64,000 bases of DNA from Triatoma infestans. Its lineage: Eukaryota; Arthropoda; Insecta; Hemiptera; Reduviidae. The DNA lies in NCBI GenBank assembly GCA_011037195.1, contig JAAEAF010003341.1, positions 1 through 64,000 on the forward strand, read 5' to 3'. Positions 34,044 to 44,110 of this stretch are shown here, one piece after another. A program made the position numbers and the translations under genes. The notes below the pieces were generated by a model that made no database searches, was not told the DNA's origin, and saw only the letters and a list, made by a program, of their open reading frames with translations. Within the stretch, counting starts at the first letter, position 1, and every line of letters starts with the position of its first letter.

Positions 34044-35001
34044 AAAAAATCTGGTGTGAAACACTCATACAACTTTCTCTTACTCCTGTTCTCAAAATTA
34101 TAATTGACAAATGATATAGTTTGTGTACAAATATAACGAAATTCGTAGAAAACTGACAAAACTTTTCAGTAAATGCGCACTTCGGGCTTACTAATTTTCT
34201 TAAAACTTGGAATTTTTGCCATCTATTTATTCCTAATTAATTTTGTTTGTATAATAAAATTATATAATCAAATATGATACCACTTTAGAGGAAGCTGTAA
34301 CCCCACCCCTATTCTAAAGTACCCTTAAATGAATTTTCCCAGAGAAGTGTTTTTAATAAAAGATGTAGATCTTTACATGTCTAGTTTATATACGAAGTTT
34401 CAAGAAAAATCGTCGGAGCCATTTTTGAGAAAATCGCGAAAAAGTGAAAAAAATCATTTAGTTAAGTGTTAAAACAAACGCACTTCCGCTTATCCGATTT
34501 TTTTCAAACTCGGAGTTTCAACAACATATTTAATTTTAATTAATATTATTTAGATGACAGAATTGCCATTCTAATAAACTGAAATAGCAGTTAAGATGAA
34601 AACCTAACCCCATCCCTTTTAATGTTTCAAATAAAAGTTGTAGCTGTTTGTATGTGTAGTTGATTTGCCAAGTTTAAAGAAAATCGTCGGAGCCATTTTT
34701 GAGAAAATCGCAAAAACGTAAAAAAAGCAACTAGTAAAGTGGTATTTCCGGTTGAGGAATTTTGACAGATAACGCTCCGTCAGATCCCATGGTGTTACTT
34801 AAACGTAATATCAAGTTTTAATTTTCTACGGTTTTTCGTTTTTGAGCTATGCTGTTCACATACCACACACTTACAGACCATTTGCTAAAAACCACTTTTT
34901 TGGACTCAGGGGACCTCAAAACGGATATTTCCGGTGAAAACTCGATATCGAAAATTTGACACGATTACAATACTTCCTCTTACTAGGAGTAAGAGAAAGT
35001 A
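34044..35001 (+). repeat. Family A repeat, complete forward copy (reference copy)
   Basis: The most readable copy, about 960 bp. Order: an A-run; TCTGGTGTGAAACACTCATA; ACTTTCTCTTACTCCTG; module 1 from GCGCACTTCGGGCTTAC (34176) to the TTTTTGAGAAAATCGCG line; module 2 from CGCACTTCCGCTTATCCG (34480); TTTCCGGTTGAGGAATTTTG (34743) and TGACAGATAACGCTCCGTCA; the CACA-rich tract; CACTTTTTTGGACTCAGGGG; CGGATATTTCCGGTGAAAAC; and the terminal hairpin CTTCCTCTTACTAGGAG, then TAAGAGAAAGTA. No open reading frame of note. Confidence 0.9.
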
Positions 35002-35660
35002 TTTTCACTAGATATTTCTTACTTTTAGTTTGATTCAAGTAGAATACCATATAAGTGGTCGTAGATAAACCAGTTGAGCACACGCTACAAGTATTTTTAC
35101 GTTTTCAACCAGTTCTTTCAATCCATAGAGATTTGTATGATATCACTCTCATCTAGTGAAAACTTGTCTCACCGTATACATCTTGTTCTAGTAAAAATTT
35201 TTCAGCAACTCTATTGGAAATGGTTCTGTAGTGAAATGCTATTTTTATAATGCAATTAGACTTTCTAAATAAAATGTAAATAATTTCCATCTTCTGTAAA
35301 AGTGTTATAATTCTCCTTAAGAAAGTGAATGCTATGTTGAAAGTGCAAATAAATAATGTATTTGATTCATTCATATATTTAAAATGTGAAATGTTTTACC
35401 CTAATAGGAGTGTTGTTCAGTAATAATTGATTCAATGTTGTTTTACAATGAATGAATCCACTTTATTTTTCGTATAATTATGTTTCTGCTCCAACGATTT
35501 TTCACTAAACTTGTTTTATACTATCTGCAAACTTTAATGTCTTATCGCTTTCTTTGAAAACATTTTTCCAAGAATAGCAAATTTTGAGGGTCTAGGAGGA
35601 GGGGGCAAGAGCAACGTTAGGCTTCCCTCTGACGTAGATTTCAGTACAATGTATGATCAA
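35002..35660. other. A+T-rich DNA, no gene seen
   Basis: Between the reference family A copy and the MITE-2 copy. Nothing recognised. Confidence 0.55.
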
Positions 35661-35869
35661 CGCCCGCTCTAACGGTTTAGCCGGACAAAAAGACAAATTG
35701 GCGCTCCTTAAAAATATATATATATATATATATGTATATACTTTCTTTTTTTTAAGCATGCACCCTGTCCAGTTTGTTTCAGGAGTGAGATGGACACGGT
35801 AGCACATTTCATATTAAGGGGCGGCAATTTATATTTTTGTCCGGGGCACATAACCACTAGAGCGGGCGC
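35661..35869. mobile_element. MITE-2 copy, about 209 bp
   Basis: Left arm from 35661 begins CGCCCGCTCTAACGG and continues through CCGGACAAAAAGACAAATTG. The right arm, in reverse complement from 35869, begins GCGCCCGCTCTAGTGG and also passes through CCGGACAAAAATATAAATTG. The arms are roughly 45-48 bp, with few mismatches and small indels. The centre contains a TA-repeat (about 35707-35733). The ends match those of the copy at 8099-8458, defining a family with termini close to GCGCCCGCTCTAGCGG. Confidence 0.7.
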
Positions 35870-36080
35870 AGCTCATACTTTCCCGCTTTAAAATTTTCTC
35901 TTCTTGGTCTTCTTTAGAGTATATCTTACTCCATAACCAAACAATAACCTCCTCTGGCATTCATTAACTCTATTCGGCCATAACAGGTATCGTATTATTT
36001 TTTTAAATTTTTTAATCGTTAAATGTTCATGTTTATTATGTGATTTTCTGGTATTTCTCTTTGTTTTTATACTTTTTATA

Positions 36081-36135
36081 TTGTTGCTGAGGAAGGACAC
36101 CAAAGGGGTCCCGAAACGTCGAGTAAACTTTTAAA
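36081..36135 (+). repeat. Family H-like repeat with hammerhead-like core
   Basis: CTGAGGA (36087-36093), one A, GGAC-A-CC pairing GG-G-GTCC around an AAA loop (36095-36111), then C, GAAA (36113-36116), CG, TC (36119-36120). Stem II differs from the other copies but is well paired. Stem I pairing is not evident. The downstream sequence is unlike the 26.7-kb type, so this is another subfamily. Confidence 0.5.
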
Positions 36136-37539
36136 GATTAAAAGTTTTTGTTTTTTCTTTGGCCCAGGCAACTAATATTTTGCTTATTCTATTTCTAACT
36201 ACACATAATAATATTTTTCACGTTTTTCCCTAAAAGAATGATTGTAGATGAATTCTTCATGAGTTGGGAAGGAAGTCATACTTCATTTGAAAAATGATCA
36301 ACAATAACTATGTAAATTGCAGTGTTTTGTTAATGTTTTACTCCAGATTTTTTTTCTCTACTCTGATACCAGAATTATAGTATTATGGAGTTATAATCTC
36401 CACCGTTTACCAGTCAGTTTTTTAATCCCATTCTTAAAAGTATTAATATCCCGTTCTTATTGAGAAGTAACTAACAATATTATAATATTGGATCGTCATT
36501 AAATTTTAGATTATTCTATTGTATCAGGTCATTTAAATTCAAGTGTTCACCATTGATTATTACTATTAGGTTGATTTCATTGTTTTACTACGGTGTTCAC
36601 GATACGAAAACTAAGGGCAGCATTGTTATATTACCTCCCTCCCCTCGTATAACAGCGGTATAGGTTGTACCTAAATCACAGCAATTACACCGGACCTATT
36701 ATTGCTTTTGTGTTAATCTGTATGTGTGTGTGTGTGTGTGTGTGTTTTGTGTGTATGCTGGTGGTACTTCCACTTAAACACTCCCCATTTCATTCTGTGA
36801 ACTGTACATGAGCGTTATTAAACTGTCTACTAAGTTATAAATCAAGTACCAAGCCGAACATTATTGGAACACTCTTGATCTGTTGCTGTTTTATAACAAC
36901 CGTAGGATATACTGATTTAAAACTGTTTAGAATTTGGAGTAGGGATGAAAATGTAATATATATATAGGGAAAAAACTGGTTTGTGTTGTAAATTCTGAAC
37001 ATGTGTTCCAAACACACCCTAGCTCATTTTAGTTGTTTTTAATTTTAAATATATAATTATTTACTTTTTATTTACCCTACCCAGTGTGTATTGTAAATAT
37101 TCTTAAAGGAAAAAAAAAGTGTAAAATTTAATTAATTTCTAAGTGGGTGTTTATTTAAATAGTAATAGTATGTTATTATATTTTTTGTTCACTTATTGCC
37201 TGTAAAGAAACGACTGGGTGACTCATTCACAGATTTTAGCATTAATTACATTGTCAGGATCTTATTACTGATATATCTACTTAATTAAAGGTAAGTTCAT
37301 ATTGTATCAGGTATATATATTTTTTTTTATACTTTTATTTGTTTTATTTATTTATTTCTTGTATAACATACATGTTGATGATTAAGTATTAGTGGATTTT
37401 CCGAGCCTATCTTCTTTCTCTCTATAACTAAAACTCCACAACTGCTCAAAAAATAAATCTTGAATATGCTAAATTAAAAGGATAAATAGGCAATTTAACC
37501 CATGAGTCACCATTTATCAACTGATAAAAGTTGTCGCCT
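36136..37539. other. A+T-rich DNA, no gene seen
   Basis: Contains the TG repeat at 36724-36744; otherwise nothing recognised up to the 3' end of the RNase H LINE relic. Confidence 0.55.
36724..36744. repeat. (TG)n microsatellite
   Basis: About ten TG units, not part of a recognisable family A copy. Confidence 0.9.
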
Positions 37540-38815
37540 CGGTAAAACAACAACAAACCCGGTCTAGAACAAATATCCAGACCCAGGTCTAATCCATCTA
37601 AGATTCACCGCAGTCCGAATAAATCGGACAATAATCTTAAAGGGAAATAGCCTAAGCTCTTCCACAGACATACTGTTCCGACCAAAGTAATTGAACCTAA
37701 TTTCTTCAAAACCCAGGCAATCAGTCATAAGATGGATGGGTGTTTCCTCCTCTGTCTCACAGACTCTACAAAATGGATCCAGTATGAGCCCCATTATGTA
37801 GAGATGTCTCGTTAAACCACGATGTTCAGTAAGGGATCTAACCAGATGCCTGAGAGAGCTCCGTGAAAGTCACAGCACCGTCTCACTAATAGCCCATAAG
37901 GATGAATGCTGTGAAGCTATCCAGAAGAAACGCCAATAGCAGGCTCGGGACCATTGAAAGGGAGAGAGGCGCCTAATTTGGCAAACCTGTCCACCTCCTC
38001 ATTCTCAAAAATTCCCATGTGACCTGGTACCCAGATAGAAGCACCATCCTTCAGCGAAGAAAGCTCTTCAGTATTTTAGAACACTCAAACACCAACCTGG
38101 AAGTGAAGAGACATGAACTCAGCGCAACTTACAACACCTTTTAAGTTAGTGTTACATACCCTGTCATCCAAGATACAACAAAGAATAGCATAAATCATCT
38201 GGAAGACTGCGGTCCATTCACCGAGAGAACTGCCAAATGATCTCCGGTCACAAAATAGACCGCACCCCCAGACCTACCATCCATTCTGGAACCGTCCGTG
38301 TAACACCGGAAGTAATTATCAGGTATCATGCCAGACGGACCCAATCTTGACCAATCTTCCCTAGAAGGTAACCTTACACTGTAAGAATGCTCGGTAACAA
38401 AAGTCTTCAACATTCTATGAGAAGGAAAACCTGTAACATGAACCTTTACAAAACATCTCGCGATGAATGGTAGAATGATCATATTGCTTACCCTGCCAAA
38501 ACCCTGCCTATTTAATTCTATAACAGTCTTTCATTACTACAGTTTTAATTTTTACAAAGAGAGGTGGAATTCCCTATAAAGTCTCCATTGCAGCTGTTGG
38601 TGTGGTCCGCATCGCACCGGTCACCGCCAGACAAGCCAAGCGTTGAATATCTTCAAGCAGCAGTCTAGCGGATCTTATCTCAATGCGACACCACCACACC
38701 ACAGCCGCATATAACAACATAGGTTTACCAGCCTCACCATAAATCCAAAACATCATCTTGGGAGTAATCCCCCAAGATATAATCTTACACTCGATAACCC
38801 AGATATTCGACAACT
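37540..38815 (-). pseudogene. RNase H-bearing LINE relic: RT thumb to 3' UTR
   Basis: On the minus strand three frames line up as one polypeptide. First is the RT thumb, ISWGITPKMMFWIYG, PMLLYAAVVWW and EDIQRLACLAVTGAMRTT (38813 to 38574). Then comes the linker LPFIARCFVKVHVTG and the first RNase H motif CYTDGSRMDGRSGGAVYF (38482 to 38195). Frame-broken RNase H remains follow, then a C-terminal zinc motif DPFCRVCETEEETPIHLMTD (37794 to about 37730) and RIIVRFIR-type sequence to 37564. The 3' UTR continues to about 37540 with the GTCTGGATATTTGTTCTAG tail shared with 21721-21880. It belongs to the I/LOA-like group of LINEs that carry RNase H. It directly abuts a family B repeat at 38805. Confidence 0.8.
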
Positions 38816-39050
38816 TAGTTGTGACATCTAAACGTCTGTTAAGCTACGCCCATTTCCAAAGCTTTATAGTAGCGATGACGTCATTTAACTCTGCCCACAG
38901 GTTTCCAAATTAAGTTGCCGAGATATTCTGTCGAAATAATTTGCTACTTCTTCATATTATTAATGAATCCCACAAAAATTATTTTAGCAATCGAAAGAAA
39001 ATTTAAATATTTGAAAAAAAAATGAAAAGAAAGAGATGCACTTGTACCAA
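38805..39050. repeat. Family B repeat, copy 1
   Basis: A segment of about 245 bp, nearly identical to 40180-40428. It includes CGACAACTTAGTTGTGACAT, TAGCGATGACGTCATTTAA, CGCCCACAGGTTTCCAA, TCTGTCGAAATAATTTGCTA and GAAAGAGATGCACTT. It carries the palindrome TGACGTCA. It directly abuts an RNase H LINE relic. No coding sequence; class unknown, possibly a MITE or SINE fragment. Confidence 0.8.
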
Positions 39051-39411
39051 CATTTCAACTGAAAGCAATGAATATGTCTATGACAAGTAGAACAAATTGA
39101 TATCAATTGAAACATAACTGGGCTGTGACTCAATTGTATTCTATTTCCTGAGTAACAACTTGTTTAAAAGGCAGAATAAATAGAAAATTTTTAGTCAACT
39201 TTAGTTATAGTAAAAAAAAATATACCTATTTATTTATAAGGCTTTCTTTTGATCAAAAATATTCGTTTTATTTTATTTATCTCGATTAAAAGATAAAATT
39301 TGATTGCTATTTACACTCATTCTATAATCGCTAATTTCATGATGTCCGCTAAAGGGTCTCTATTTTATTGCTTGCATTTTCATTTAAATTGTAATGAATT
39401 TTATAAAATTG

Positions 39412-40140
39412 AGTGTATCAAATTTCCGAAATTCAGTTTTCATCGGAAATACATAATTTGAAGTCCTCTAAAAACGAAAACAAAAATGATTTTAACAAAT
39501 AGATAGACCTATAGCCTATCTAACTATACCCTATAGTCTATAACTTATCTAACATTGTATAGAACATGTTATAATAAAGACAAAACAGCTCAAAACTGAA
39601 AAATCGCGAGAAACTCAAATTTGGTTTTTCATTTTACTACCATCGTATCTGATACGAAAGTTTCTAGCAAAATCCATCCACCGGAAATGCTCTTTACTAA
39701 ATTTTTTTTTGTTTTGTAATTTTCTCGAAAACAGCTCTAACGATTTTCTTTTTTAAACTACTTATACTATCTACACACATACTCGTAAATATCTAACATT
39801 TTTATTATAACGTTTTCTCTGGGGAAATTGATTTTTTGGGGGGGTTCGGTCGGAACAGTAGCATCTATTACAGTAAAATTTAACCGTCACCTTTATACTA
39901 TTATTATACAATAGAAGCATTGTTAGAATTCCAAATTTGATGAAAATCGGTTAACCTATACTTGCAAGTTTAGAGTTTAGAGTTTCTGAGTTTTTTTGGG
40001 GGAATTTTCTAGAATTAGAGTTTTAATTTATTTCATTTCAATTTGGAATTCTAATTGCACAGGAAAATATGCTATCATTTGTATCAATATTTTATTTTCT
40101 ACTTTTTATTTTTTGTTTATTTTATTCTCTTTTTTGAGTG
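39412..40140 (-). repeat. Family A repeat, reverse copy, degraded
   Basis: Shows GAGTGTATCAAATTTCCGAA, AGTTTTCATCGGAAATACAT, CTCAAAACTGAAAAATCGCG and CCATCCACCGGAAATGC in reverse-copy order. The head hairpin is missing and the tail fades near 40140. Confidence 0.6.
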
Positions 40141-40179
40141 GTTTATTTTTACACTCGCTAACCCAGGTAAATGATTAAA

Positions 40180-40428
40180 AAAATATATAGCTCGACAACT
40201 TAGTTGTGACATCTAAACGTCTCTTAAGCTCCGCCCATTTCCAAAGATTGGTAGCGATGACGTCATTTAATTCCGCCCACAGGTTTTCAAACAAAGTTGC
40301 TGAGCTATTCTGTCGAAATAATTTGCTATTTCTTCATATTTTTAACGAATCCCACAAACATTATTTGAGCAATCGAAAGAAAATTGAAATATTTAAAAAA
40401 AAAAAATGAAAAGAAAGAGATGCACTTT
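40180..40428. repeat. Family B repeat, copy 2
   Basis: Near-duplicate of 38805-39050, over the full length, in the same orientation, with only scattered substitutions and small indels. The short open frame across it is not conserved in the sister copy and is not a gene. Confidence 0.8.
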
Positions 40429-40477
40429 TCAATTTACATTTTGTACATTATTTGGTACATTTTTTACGAAAAAATTT

Positions 40478-40640
40478 GAGGTGGTTTAGCGAAATTTGTG
40501 TCGTTAAATTTCATAAGCCTTATGAGCTTGGTTCAATATTGTAGGTGCTCTATTCTGGACTACGATTTAATCACTCATATATCCTGCCTGGGCAGATACT
40601 TGTCTTTTCTCCATCTCTTTATTTAAGTTGTAGTTTTTTT
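40478..40640. repeat. Repeat shared with 51530-51763, joined to SINE-1
   Basis: TTTAGCGAAATTTGTGTCGT and TAAATTTCATAAGCC here, against TCTGCGAAATTTGTGACGTT and AAATTTCAAATC at 51537-51575, then CTGCCTGGGCAGATACTTG against CTGCCTGGGAATGAACTTG. Both are followed at similar distance by a minus-strand SINE-1. Either a composite element or an old duplication. Confidence 0.5.
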
Positions 40641-40880
40641 TATTGTCTGTAGGGACCAAGCCCTATGCTATCCAAAGCCCTTTTGGGCCCATATAGCTAC
40701 CCTAAAGATGTCGGAGCCTTCTCAATGCATGGCCGGCCTCCGGACAGTGTTATCTCGTTACAGTAAACTGTAAGAGGCTCCTAGGAAGAAAAAAACTAAG
40801 GGCAATAGCTGGCCACGAACCTAGAACCTCCGCGTTGCTAGTCCATCACGCTACCACTGAGCTAATCACTTCCCATCATT
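40640..40880 (-). mobile_element. SINE-1: tRNA-derived SINE with LINE-type tail
   Basis: On the minus strand the head (from about 40878) reads TTAGCTCAGTGGTAGCG, a Pol III A box, and about 35 bases on GGTTCTAGGTTCG, a slightly degraded B box. The intervening loop CTAGCAA would read AGC, as in tRNA-Ala. A body with GGCTCCGACATC follows. The tail GTAGCTATATGGGCCCAAAA, GGGCTTTGGATAGCATAGGG and TTGGTCCCTACAGACAATAA matches the 3' UTR of the RNase H LINE family (for example 21790-21880). SINEs with LINE-derived tails are known to be mobilised by the partner LINE. Two other copies are at 33861-33985 and 51763-51990. Confidence 0.8.
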
Positions 40881-42906
40881 TATTAATACAAATTAATAAA
40901 AGATAAAGTTTTAAGGTATATAATTGTGATAATATCAATAAAAATAAAAAGATTTTTTTTTTTTTATGGGGATCTGAAAGCGATGAACACCTAAGCCTTG
41001 AAGTGCCTTTATTTTTGTTATATAAAAAAATATCATTAAGATTGATTAATGATCTGTTAATTAATTATAGATTTTAATTACTACTCAAACTGCTAAAAAT
41101 CAAAATGATTATCCTGTTAAGTAGTAAATAAAGCGCTAATTATTAACATATTTTCATTGTAGTCAATTTTATAGCTATTATTTCCAGATGTTACGCTCAT
41201 TGTGTTGAAAGGAATTTAGAAAATTGTGTTTGGAGAACGTATAAGACGTTAATGTATTCAAAACTTAGAAAGTGAAGTTTTGCATCTTAAGTAAGCTTTC
41301 CTTCCATAGGCCCTGAAAGTAATTTGGTGTTATTTAGTTATTGCGAATAAATGTGAATCCAAATTTTTAAAATGTTTCAATTAAACTATAGTTCTGTTTA
41401 TATACTTTATTTGTTTGGTAGAATAATCAAATGTCAATGTTCCTTGCAATTAATTTATGGCTGAGAAGTCTCTATTTAAATTCTTTCTGAAAATCATCTA
41501 TAATGTTCAGACTCTGCTCAGCACGCTGCTTCTTTTTTGAACTTAGCCAAAAGATGGTCAAATGTTAAACATCAAATATTAATTGATCAAACGTTAAATA
41601 ATTACATATAATTCTGAATAAATTATTACTTTAAATTTATATAAATGAATTACTGTAACAAATAAATTCTTTTGCTCTTTATTATTATTATTATTATTAT
41701 TATTTCATAGTTCATGTGGGGTGTGATATTACACAGTATTTAAAGCAAAAATTTTTTAGATAATAGACAAAGTTTTGAATCTTAGTATGTAATCTGATAT
41801 TTAATTTATTCGAGACTTGTAGTATCTTTGTATGGCGCCCGATCTTGTCTGTCTTTGTGCATCCGAACGCATCTCACTTCCTGTGTTGCGCGCCCTTACG
41901 TGTAACTCCCCTTAGTGCGTCCGATTATATCGCTCCTGCAGCTATGATGCCACTCGAAGGTTATGGAAATGATGGTTTTGCTTTCTTCTGTTGAACAGTT
42001 ATTTAGCAATTTAACAGAGTGTTTAAAAGGAATTTGGGTTGATTTTTCAAACTAGTTGGATTGGTTCAATCCTGTAGTTCAACTACTAAGTCCATTTGCA
42101 TTTGACTAAGAACTGTGATCGCCCATTGAATATTTTTCTAAGGAATGTAGATCGGATAGTAATCGCTTCTTCAGCCGTACACGAGGGTTTCTTGTAATTT
42201 TAGTCTTGTACAGTCCCAGGGTTTAATATAAAGGAAATAATTTTTAACTTTAAAGGCATGGCATTTAGATAAGTGTTGACATTGTCTTTTTTTAAATTTA
42301 ATTCACCATATTTTGAACCTCATTTTTTTAAATCCAGTAGATGTCTTTGTATGTTTCAACTATACACGACAGGATAAGGATTAGTATTTAGAAATGCATT
42401 TTTCTGCATGGATCAGAGAACGATACAGGTCTCTTTATAAAGGATTTGGACCAGGATGTAACACTGAGACACTCTTAACTCAGAACGAAAGAACGTTAAA
42501 TTTTTTTTTCGTTTACCGTAAAGAGACGTAATTTTTTTTCCGTTTTACCGTTAATAGGGTCCCTGTCCAATCAGATATTCGTGAAGTTCCTGGGTTTTTC
42601 CTTTTTGCTTTCTTCTAAAAAATTATTCTAAAAATTTATTTTAACTTAGTTTATTTATTTCTCTTATGAAGATTATTCGCATTCTTTTGTAACATTTTTT
42701 CCAAAAATAATTCTTTGTAAGGGACAAGAGAAAAAAATGCACAATCGAAATCAGGGTTTCCCTAAACAGTGGCAATTAAACGAAGTCAAAAAGGGATTTT
42801 GCTGTTGCATTAAATGTGATAGAATCAAATTCAGATTTGCCCTGGACAGTGACAGTTGAACAACTATCGTAAAGAAACTTCGCTCTGGTGTAAATATTGA
42901 AATTTC
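40881..42906. other. A+T-rich DNA, no gene seen
   Basis: Contains an ATT microsatellite and a GC-richer patch at 41830-41960 (TGGCGCCCGATCTTGTC, TTGCGCGCCCTTACGTG) without recognisable coding or Pol III signals. TTTTACCGT-AAGAGACGTAATTTTTTT-like units repeat near 42500-42550. Confidence 0.5.
41680..41704. repeat. (ATT)n microsatellite
   Basis: About eight ATT units. Confidence 0.9.
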
Positions 42907-43892
42907 AAAAAAAAAAAATCCGGTGTGAACACTCACACAAATTTCTCTTATTCCAGTTTGACAAATCTTATAGTTGTGTCCCAAATTGATGAAATTCGTT
43001 GGAGTTCATCGAAAACTGAAAAAAAAAAAAAATGTTCAGTAAAAGCGGTTTACTAATTTTTTTGAAACTCGGAATTCGGGCTATCTATTTATTTCTAATT
43101 AATTTTGATTGGATGGTAGAATTGTATAATCAACTATGATAGCACTTTACAGAAAAACGTAACCCCACCCCTTCCCAAAAATTCCCTTTAAATGACATAC
43201 CAGGAGAAATGTTTCAAATTAAAGTTGTAGCTCTTTATATATTATGTAGTCACATTCCTTGTTTAAAAAATATCGTTGGAACCGTTTTCGAAAAAAAAAC
43301 AAACTGAAAAATACATTTCAGTAAAAACGCACTTCCGGTGATCCGATTTTTTCAAACTCGGGAATTCAACAACACATTTAATTGTAATTAATATTATTTA
43401 GTTGACAGAATTGTGTAATAAATTGAAATAGCACTTTAGACCTACCCCCACTCCTCTCCTAAAAGTACCCTTTAAATAAATTTTCCCGGAGAAATGTTTC
43501 AAATAAAAGTTGTAGCTCTTTGTATGCGTAGTTGATGTAGGATGTTTTAAGAAAATCGTTGGAGCCATTTTTGAGAAAATCGCAAAATAGTAAAAAAATC
43601 AACTAGTTAGTATTGTGGTACTTCCGATTGAGTAATTTTGACAGATAACGTACTGTCAGATCCCACGATGATACCTAAACGGAATATCACGTTTCTACTT
43701 TCTACGGTTTTTCGTTTTTGAGCTATGCTGTTCACATACATACATACATATACACACAGACCATTTTCTAAAAAACACTTTTTTGGATTTAGGGGACCGA
43801 CGTCAAAACGGATATATATTTCTGGTGAAAACTTGACATCGAAATTTTGACACGATTACGATACTTCCTCTTACCAGGAGTAAGAAAAAGTA
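42907..43892 (+). repeat. Family A repeat, complete forward copy
   Basis: About 985 bp with both modules. 5' end: A-run, TCCGGTGTGAACACTCACAC. Box TGACAGATAACGTACTGTCA near 43638. CATACA/CACACA tract near 43734-43759. Terminal hairpin CTTCCTCTTACCAGGAG, then TAAGAAAAAGTA at 43865-43892. Confidence 0.88.
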
Positions 43893-44110
43893 AAAAGCTT
43901 GTAAAATACTTAATTTTAAATTTATTGTAAGACCTCCAATACGACTCTAAAAGTCGAATATGTTTACATAGCTCAAACATTAATACTATGTAATTGTTAA
44001 AAAGTTATATAGGAAATTTTCAAATACAATCTATGTAATGTGAAAGGGTGTATCTGCTTACAAAAGATTCATTTATGTAGTAGATAGTTAGTATGCGATA
44101 TTTTAAAGAA

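Noticed and set aside
34975..35001. Helitron 3' end
   Set aside because: The hairpin is suggestive, but there is no CTRR terminus after it, no TC-type 5' start, and the ends also show short inverted similarity, so a Helitron assignment is not supported.
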